NCBI GenBank assembly: GCA_022419385.1
Contig: JAJUBI010000005.1
Location: 4,526,001-4,590,000 of the forward strand
Origin: Paraconiothyrium sp. Pb-2020
Lineage: Eukaryota > Ascomycota > Dothideomycetes > Pleosporales > Didymosphaeriaceae
Reading direction: 5' to 3'
DNA length: 64,000 nucleotides
The position numbers were made by a program, and so were the translations under genes. This document shows positions 57,117-64,000 of this stretch, piece after piece; position 1 is the first letter of the stretch, and each line of letters begins with the position of its first letter. The notes below the pieces were generated by a model. That model saw nothing but the letters and a program-made list of their open reading frames with translations. It was not told the DNA's origin and did not search any database.

Positions 57117-58321
57117 TGTGGGGGTTGCGGAGGGGTGGGTGCGGTCTTTCTTTTGGGTTTTGCGTTTGAGATACCATGGGATTTGGGGGCGTTGGGTTGG
57201 GGTGGGCATTGGGTGGCGCTTTTGATGGGTTTAGTTACGCATGATAATGGTGGTAATGAGGTGTGGGGATCTTTGACGCGGTCTTGGGGTCTTGATGTTT
57301 GTGAGTGCGTGTCTGTAATAACGTTCTTTTCCGAGGCTATCTAGAGCCGTGCTGTTGTGACTAGGCTGCGACAGCGTGAGGATGAATAACCATAATCCCA
57401 CCATGACTTAACACAACCTCTGTGCTTGAGGGAACTATGGCAGGTGGATGAAGCGTGGAGTGCTATGTCGCTGATCGTTAAACTTAGAAGATTGTGCAGG
57501 TGTTTGGCTTGGATGGATGCGAGAAGCATGTGCGAAGGCAGATGAGTAGTTTTCTCTCGCTCCCGTGCAACGATCGCTCCCGATATAAAATATGTAGTTT
57601 GTGGACGCGAAGGCCGCAGCTGACCTTAGATTAGAGTTTGAGCGACTTGCGATGTTGATGTTGATTGGAACCTTGTCCGAAAGTGAAGCGACTGGGCTGA
57701 TCCCGCGCTCACCTACGGTGCCCAGCGTGGGTCAATGCTCTCCGCGCATTGCAGATTGTTAAGCATTCGTAAAGAGGCAAAGAGGCTAGCAGTCCACAGG
57801 AAAGATAATGATGGCAACGTCAGACGCAGCGCAATGAGTAGCCGGGATCACATCATAGGCTAGATGCACGAAATGCTATAAGCCTGGGTGATATGGCAGA
57901 ATCAATGTGCGATTAAATCGATAGGATTGGTATCAATAATGTTGCGTTACACTAGATACACCTTATCGACGCTGTTGGTCGCCTCGTATTTCGTCGAAAA
58001 ACTCACTGGCCACACGTTATCAGCAGCCATACCTCCGTTCACAACGCCAACACGTAACAATCAGCTTAAAACGAACTTTCCTTAGCCCATCATCTCGAGT
58101 GCTGCCCTATAAGTATCTGCCCACCGTCGACCCACCACGGTTCTACCTTTCCCGTCACTTTTAGACTCCTGCTTCAATATACATAAGAGGATTATATAGC
58201 AGCAAACGACACAGAGGAGTACACGGGTAAGTAAAAACTAAGCCTAATACCAAATAAACAAGTAAATAATCTATGATAGCTACATCTCTTCCAGTCTTAA
58301 CAGATTTGACAGTAACACGCC
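57117..58321. other. intergenic
   Basis: 1.2 kb with no supported gene. Splice-acceptor-like TTCCAG and TTAACAG words lie just before the microprotein candidate (58289-58302). Confidence 0.4.
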
Positions 58322-58402
58322 ATGGCGGACTGGAAGTGCTCGTGCGGCCACTGGAATACCGATGCTGAAAGCATCTGCGGAGGTTGTGGCGTTCGTGGGT
58401 AA
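58322..58402 (+). CDS. possible 26-aa zinc-ribbon microprotein
   Basis: A tiny frame in a Kozak-like context (CGCCATGG): MADWKCSCGHWNTDAESICG then GCGVRG and TAA. The spacing W-x-C-x-C-x3-N-x6-C-x2-C closely follows the RanBP2-type zinc finger (W-x-C-x2-4-C-x3-N-x6-C-x2-C), with one fewer residue in the first knuckle. GTAATG at the end could be a donor, so this may be the first exon of a longer gene; I found no convincing second exon. Without conservation data it remains a candidate. It sits alone in 2 kb of otherwise empty sequence. Confidence 0.4.
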   Translation: MADWKCSCGHWNTDAESICGGCGVRG

Positions 58403-59148
58403 TGCGCATGACGAGTTGTGAGTCTGGGTCTACGGGTTGACACGTTCGTTCTGTTCGATATGGTTTCGAGATAGACCTATGCCTTGAAGGGATACGGACT
58501 TTGGATTCTGCACTTGCGCTGAAATGTTGGTGAATGATACTATTAAGAGGTGTATTCAGCAGGTTAGAATGACACACGTTGAAAACATCATAATGATCAT
58601 ATGAGAATGTCAATGATCATTATGATAAGCCACAAATCAAATGGCACGAGTATGACGAGCACCTTTTATCATTAAATTATATGTTCAACGTCAAAATTTT
58701 ATTGCTCAAGGGTCAACACAACTCGCTTTCACAAATGGAGAATATTCAGCTCGGATGTGCTGCGATAGCGTTGGTTGCGGGCTTAGCCATATTACAGTGC
58801 GTTTGAGTAGAGGCCTATACACAGTACATAGAGCCTAAAACTGTACAAAAACTTCAGCGAGTTTCAGGAACTATTGACGGCTACATCGCTCGTCAAAGAT
58901 ATTCTCATGCCTTAGTTAAGTTGACCTTCAACCTCCAAGAAAACCATTAACAGAAGTCTACTTTGGTTGACGTGTCTCTTGGAGGCCTCAATTGTTTAAT
59001 GGTGTTTCAAACTCCGCGTCTCAGCCCTACCATAGCTCGCTTAAATTCTCGGCTCACCAGCTTGTGCATGCAATAGCGACGGGACGTTCCGTTCCGCCTG
59101 TAACACCACACCCACACATCGTAGAACTAAAGAGTTGATGATTACACC
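58403..59148. other. intergenic, AT-rich
   Basis: 746 bp, including the promoter of the CorA-like gene. An imperfect palindrome TGATCATA..TGATCATTATGA lies near 58590-58625. No gene seen. Confidence 0.4.
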
Positions 59149-60857
59149 ATGCGCTACGCAAAGCAGCTACCGAACACCATTGGGTTCGTAAGCGACGATC
59201 TGTACGACCTCATCGGCGACTGCTACCAGCGCAGTTCATCAGCACAAGAATGGGAAATTCCTAATCTGTAAGTACAGCAGGTTGTCCAACTTCAAATAGC
59301 GTCGGTTCATTCAAAATTAGCCATAAACTACCCTATCTTGCATACATAAAATCGCTCTCCACCTCATGGAGGGCACTGCGATATCTCGCGGACTGGATGG
59401 AAGTCAGCACCACGACATCGCGTTGGTTTGAAATCAGAAATAGTCCTAAAGAACGTGAGAGACGTGCCAATAAGACTCAAGTTACCTTGATTGAGTATCC
59501 CTGTGAAGGAGTACCCGTCGTGGATTCAATCAACTCACCGACAAGGCTGAAGCAGGTCCTTGACACAACTCACTCTTCCAAACAAGCACCACTCAGAGTC
59601 TATCTCGTAGAAGACCTTTCGCAACAGGTCATTGAGCTGCTCGGCTCCCGCTTCGAACTCGATCCACTCTTCTTCCAGGCTCATATTGAAGATTACATCT
59701 GGCACAACACTCGGGACCCCTCAGCCTCGCCGACCAGTCTATCCTCGGACGTGAAACGCCGCAAGTGGTTTCAATTGCGCAACGTACGCTTTAGATACCA
59801 CGACTCAGAGGAAGACTTTGATGCCTCCAGGGTGGACGCATATTCGTGGAACGTGCTTCGTCGGCCGGATAACGATGGCAACCATTGGTCTTATGCCGAC
59901 AAACATGGAGCAGTTGCGTCGATGCTGCGGACTCGCAGCACGATCTGGATTGGTAAGGACTGCAGATACGAGGATAGCATGGTTGGTATCGTGTTGCTGG
60001 ACCCGACTGTTAGCCATGGTAGGCCACTTTGGTATGATCGCACAAATTGGCTACCGATGCCTGGGATGAACGCAAAGGCGGTTCCTGATGCCAAACTCTC
60101 TGTTTCGTGGTACGCCGACATCGTGGAGATGACGAGATTGTTTCCGTGGTATGATGGCACCGAGGGGCGCTCAGATGCTCAAGTCATTGCCATGCCAACT
60201 TTGTACGCCGTGTGCGCGGAGTGGTTCGTCGTGTGCGACTATGTCAAAACACGACTGAGTCAAGTTGAGCGCGAGCTCGAGCTGCCAGAGGTGTTCCGCT
60301 CACGTGGCGATGTCATCGATGACTCCCGCATGCGCTTGCATAATTGGCGCGGCGTGCTCCACGTCTTCATCGAGATGGTCAACGATAGTCTGCAAATTGC
60401 GCTGCCTGCCGCAGAGCGATTGACTACACTGCCGCCCAAATCGAACGCTGGGACCACCTTGCCGCAGTCAGTGGATAGAGCCGATAGCTTCGAAGATATC
60501 TCGTCGGACTTCCGTCGTGTGCTTGAGATGCTTTACAAACTTCAACAACACGTGGACCGACTGACCGGCGTCGTCACGTCCGAGATTTCCATCGAGGAGT
60601 CTAGACGCGCACTCAAGGAAGCTCACAACATGGCGCGATTGACGTGGCTTGCGTCCATCTTCATCCCGATGACATTCATAACCGGCTTATTTAGCATGAC
60701 GGAAAGTGTTGCGGCGCTGAAGCAGACTTTTTGGATCTACTTTGCCATTGCAGTACCATTCACTGGCATCGTCATACGTATGGGTATGCTTAAGTGGCGA
60801 AAAATAAGGAAGCAATTTGAAGTAGCAACAGGCGGCGATAGTAAGAAGATGAATTGA
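59149..60857 (+). CDS. CorA-like membrane protein lacking the GMN motif
   Basis: 551 aa, exons 59149-59267 and 59321-60857, joined by a 53-nt intron (GTAAGT..AATTAG) at AATCT-C. A large N-terminal soluble part (residues 1-460) has the fungal CorA-like pattern: VYLVEDLSQQVIELLGSRFE, DPLFFQAHIEDYIW, KWFQLRNVRFRY. A long helix follows (RRVLEMLYKLQQHVDRLTGV), then ARLTWLASIFIPMTFITGLF as TM1 and TFWIYFAIAVPFTGIVIRMG as TM2. In true CorA Mg2+ channels TM1 ends in GMN; here the end reads G-L-F-S-M-T-E, so Mg2+ transport is doubtful. Many filamentous fungi have large sets of such proteins with unknown substrates. Confidence 0.85.
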
Positions 60858-61142
60858 CTACTCTTGTATGATTAGTTTGGATGTATTTGAATACAAATAT
60901 ACTCTTCCTTCCCGCCTTAAGTCTGAGACTTCAAGTGTCAATTAAGTGGGTATGACAAGATGCGTCATGAGTTGTGGATGCTGGCGTTGTACTACTGCTA
61001 GCCCTTGTGGCGTACCCAGGATTTGTCGTCATAGATGTGGCTGACCTAGTGTATTGACAGATCCAAAACAAACCGACTTTCCTGTTCTGCGTGCACTCTC
61101 CACAATTGTACGTACGCATTTCAGAATCAGAACATCGCCGCG
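60858..61142. other. short intergenic region before the cyclophilin
   Basis: 285 bp holding the presumed CorA-like terminator and the cyclophilin promoter. No motif of note. Confidence 0.35.
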
Positions 61143-62032
61143 ATGGGTTGTGGCTCAAGCAAGAATAAAGGAGATGAGACAGAGATGTCGAGGCCGGCGC
61201 AGACCGGAGGAAGCGCGCCGCCAGGACCTGCGCATGCCGGTAGGAACGAGAGAGACGCGGTGCCCGGAGCTCAAGCTGCTGCGCAGCCTGGGTCGACAGA
61301 GAAGAAACCGACAAATCCGGATAATCCTATCGTGTTCTTTGATATAACTATTGGAGGTTAGTTGAGATTGTACCTGCGCTGTTCATATGGGTGCTGCATG
61401 ACGCATATGCTGATTGAAAACCACCATTACCATGCCGCTATCTCCAGGAATAGTGCTATTGAATTAGCATTTGTTCCTTTTCGCTAATAAGTTTGTTTAG
61501 GGCGCAAAGTTGGCCGCATTCAGATGGAGTTGTACCTGGACGTTGTACCCGCAACTGCGGAGAACTTCCGCCGATTCTGTACCGGCGAGGCAGATGCTGG
61601 CGGCTACAAAGGCAGCACTTTCCATCGTGTGGTAAGCACGCCTATTTACATTTGATAAAATTCTATCTGATGCCTTTTTAGATCCCTTCATTTATGATCC
61701 AAGGGGGGGACTTTATGCATGGTGACGGAACCGGTAGTGCCACCATCTTTGGCAGCGAATCTTTCGACGACGAGAATTTCAACCTTAAACACACCCGTCC
61801 TGGACTTCTGAGCATGGCAAATTCTGGTCCGAATACTAATGGCTGCCAATTCTTCATCCTAACAGACATGACTCCCCATCTTGACGGAAAGCACGTGGTG
61901 CTCGGAGACGTGATTGATGGGATGAAAGTAGTGAGAGAAATTGAGAACACCCCGACGGGACCTGGGGATAGGCCGGTGAACGATGTTGTCATCAGCAACT
62001 GTGGACAGATATCCGGGGCAAAAGTGAATTGA
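61143..62032 (+). CDS. cyclophilin (PPIase) with N-terminal acylation signal
   Basis: Peptidyl-prolyl cis-trans isomerase of 231 aa. Exons 61143-61356, 61501-61631, 61682-62032. The N-terminal 55 aa are unlike ordinary cyclophilins: MGCGSSKNKGDE carries Gly-2 (N-myristoylation), Cys-3 (palmitoylation) and downstream Ser/Lys, then a Pro/Gly/Ala-rich linker. The catalytic domain begins PIVFFDITIGGRKVGRIQME and shows FHRVIPSFMIQGGDF (catalytic Arg and Gln), GSESFDDENF, LLSMANSGPNTNGCQFFI and HLDGKHVVLG. The cyclosporin-contact Trp of CypA is His here, as in Cyp40, so drug binding should be weak. The 144-nt first intron separates the anchor-plus-linker exon from the catalytic exons. It is likely attached to the plasma or endomembrane. 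Confidence 0.93.
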
Positions 62033-62483
62033 GGTGGTGCTGGCGTACACGCGTAGGACATCAACTGGCAAGCGAGAAACGTGTCTTCTTGAAGGAACAA
62101 GACACCAGATCGGTGTATCAATTTTCTTTTTCCACATTGTTCGTATTATAATATCTTAGGGCATCACAGGTTCCCAGTACTAAAAAATTTCATGTGTATC
62201 TGGATACCTACGGATCTAGTCGCCCATCTGTTCCGCACCGCACTCTAAAAGACAGCTAAACATCCGGCGCCATGAATCAGACCGTGCTAAACTTGACTCA
62301 AGGTGCTTCGAGAGAACAAAGAAATCGAAAGTCAAAGTGTTGGGCGGATGCTTAGTACTAGGAGAATCGGGAATGGGGAGCCGCATTCCAATGTTGTTGG
62401 AGCCGACATCTTATCAAAGCCGACCAACATCACGCTATAAGGCAGTGGACGACCACTTTTTTGAATGGCAACTCTTTCCAACA
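62033..62483. other. intergenic
   Basis: 451 bp. The frame of the next gene is open upstream to 62337, with in-frame ATGs (62340-62371 region), so a longer N-terminus is possible. Confidence 0.4.
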
Positions 62484-63682
62484 ATGGCCAAGAATCCACC
62501 TGACGAAAGGCTTGTCTACCTAGCTCTCAAAAGAGTCTTTCAGGGAAGCAATGCTGAGCTGCGTCAGAAAAAGAAGGTTCTCAAACTCATTCAGCAGCAT
62601 CAAGATGAAGTCGACGTGCGAAGCCTGATTCAAGAGCACTCTATTGATAGCTTATGCAATGTGTCGAAGTGCCTTTTGGAAGAGCGGATATTTGAGTCGA
62701 CGCTGAAAGCCAAAATTCGCTTCCCTGAGGTCTTTGACGTGTCTCCAGCCCAGACCGCTGAAAGAGCCATTTCCCAGTCAGAAGCAGCAAAGAACGAGGA
62801 CGCCGCTATCGAACACGTGATGGAAGGACAGAAAGATAAGACTGCAGTGCATGAGAGCAAAGTTGCTGAGACTCGTATGGTCCTCTAATATTGCTGGGCG
62901 TCAACAGTTGCTGATCCCTTGAAACAGAGTCTAAAGCCACAGTCAGCCAATCCCTGCAATTGCCATCCGCTGCAATATCGCTGTACCCTGTTTACTTACC
63001 CTTTGACGTTCAACATCGGGTGCTTGTTGATGTCCAACAGCAACTAGAACAAGCTTGCTATGCCTTTGCCGAGGAAGAGCTTAGCGGAGTCCTGCAAAGA
63101 GAGGGATGGGACTGTGCCGAGGCAGTTGAACTCAATGAGTGGTCGAAAATTCTCCTTACAAACCAAAACAAGCTTCGCCTGACCGATCCAAGTAATATCA
63201 CAGGACCGTTACCCGACCTCTTGAATTCGATCGCTCAGCTTCGACATACTGCTGTTCACCGCCTCCGTATCACGGCAAATAGAGTCTTGCAGTTCGTTAT
63301 CGACGCTGAGTTGCTTGTCACCCTCCTTCGAAATAATGACTTCCTCTATTCGATCTCAACGATACGGCGACAGTTTCAAAGCACAATCGAAGAATTGGAG
63401 AGAAACAAGGACATGCTGGAGCTCAGACAAGTTGAAGTTAAGAAACGATTCGCAGCAAAGAGAGCCGAACTGGACTTGGAGGAACGTGAGGCGATCCATA
63501 GCATGGTGAAAGAGGACAAAGATTATACTTTCTTTGCGGGCATGAATCTGGAACAAGCACTACATGCACCTGCTACGGTTATCCATAGGCGAGTCTCCAC
63601 AGGGGGTGGATCTTCTTTTGAAATGGACTTCGATGGGTGTAGTACAGATGAAGCTGTTGCCAACTTGGAATGTGTGGACTAG
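62484..63682 (+). CDS. conserved fungal coiled-coil protein
   Basis: 381 aa in two exons, 62484-62874 and 62928-63682. The 53-nt intron (GTATGG..AAACAG) joins SKVAET to QSKATVSQSLQL and merges two open frames that would otherwise look like separate genes. The N-terminal part (MAKNPPDERLVYLALKRVFQ) is helical. The central part reads FDVQHRVLVDVQQQLEQACY, EEELSGVLQREGWDCAEAVE and LLNSIAQLRHTAVHRLRIT, which I recall from conserved Pezizomycotina proteins of no clear function. A long coiled coil (about 290-345) has FQSTIEELERNKDMLELRQV. The C-terminus is Ser/Gly-rich. No membrane segment. Start MAKNPP was preferred over upstream in-frame ATGs on sequence character. Confidence 0.75.
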
Positions 63683-64000
63683 CACTATTTTTATGCATCG
63701 AGGAACCACGAGGCTTCATGGGAGCTGGGTTCGGGTGTGAAAGGTAGAACGTAGTAATCGGGTGGACCGACTGTTCGCTTCTTTTACTTTAGCGATTTAC
63801 CTCACGAGAACCAAATCGAACCGGTCTTGCCATAGTGCTCCACAATGGTGCTGTCGACACGGCTCCATCTGCTCCTAGATCTCTCGTAGGCACACTGGCA
63901 CGTGGACACCAGCTAACCCACATCCGATCAAAAGCTCGAGATGCTCTTCGGTTCCGAGTTTCACCACACTCTTTTCGTGACGTCTCTGTGGCATACTTGG
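63683..64000. other. window end, no gene supported
   Basis: 318 bp downstream of the last gene. No frame or motif can be supported, and a gene may begin or end past the window edge. Confidence 0.35.

Noticed and set aside
1..64000. CRISPR arrays, bacterial operons, rRNA genes
   Set aside because: No spaced direct repeats, no ribosome-binding-site pattern, and no rRNA core sequence seen; the window is fungal nuclear DNA.

Overview
This is a nuclear contig from a filamentous ascomycete (Pezizomycotina). The evidence is compact gene spacing, many 43-150 nt GT-AG introns with CTAAC-type branch sites, a histone H4 gene with introns, an AA9 cellulose monooxygenase, fungus-only families (fungal rhodopsin-like membrane protein, BRE4-like transporter) and AT-rich stretches with RIP-like C/T and G/A changes. 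A Dothideomycete is a reasonable guess from gene content, but I cannot prove it from sequence alone.

Layout. 0-9.7 kb is accessory in character: an MFS drug-type transporter (minus), an AT-rich gap with a decayed inverted-repeat element, a cytochrome P450 and a rhodopsin-like membrane protein. 9.7-18.7 kb holds acetoacetyl-CoA synthetase, a two-helix membrane protein, a small secreted cysteine-rich protein, an orphan gene and an NmrA-like NAD(P)-binding protein. 19.3-31.2 kb is a housekeeping block: Alb1 (60S biogenesis), Elg1 (PCNA unloading), Utp8 (rRNA transcription/processing; divergent from Elg1) and a large BRE4-like membrane protein, followed by tRNA-Val(AAC). 31.6-38.5 kb is accessory again: a decayed tautomerase, a haloalkane-dehalogenase-like hydrolase, a monocarboxylate-type MFS transporter and an amino-acid/choline permease. 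38.9-43.3 kb has an orphan gene, the AA9 enzyme and a GFA-fold protein. 43.7-54.4 kb is core: Cdc37, an Rtt103-like CTD-binding protein divergent from clathrin light chain, histone H4, and a large charged-repeat protein. 55.5-63.7 kb has a DOMON/b561-like membrane protein, a possible 26-residue zinc-ribbon microprotein, a CorA-like membrane protein, a cyclophilin with an N-terminal acylation signal, and a conserved coiled-coil protein.

An important caveat for any user: at least five otherwise intact, recognisable genes (MFS, Alb1, BRE4-like, dehalogenase-like, DOMON) are each broken by one or two single-base shifts, often in homopolymers. The conserved protein sequence resumes at once in another frame. 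Because housekeeping genes are affected, residual assembly error is the simplest reading, although true decay is possible for the accessory ones. The tautomerase remnant is different: it carries several RIP-type stop codons and is a genuine pseudogene.

The observations I rate highest are the charged protein with about ten copies of a roughly 22-residue D-I-x-(I/V/F)-R repeat, the cyclophilin with an MGCGSSK-type membrane anchor, the RIP-inactivated tautomerase beside a dehalogenase-like gene, the tiny RanBP2-like zinc-ribbon ORF, and the systematic frameshifts.
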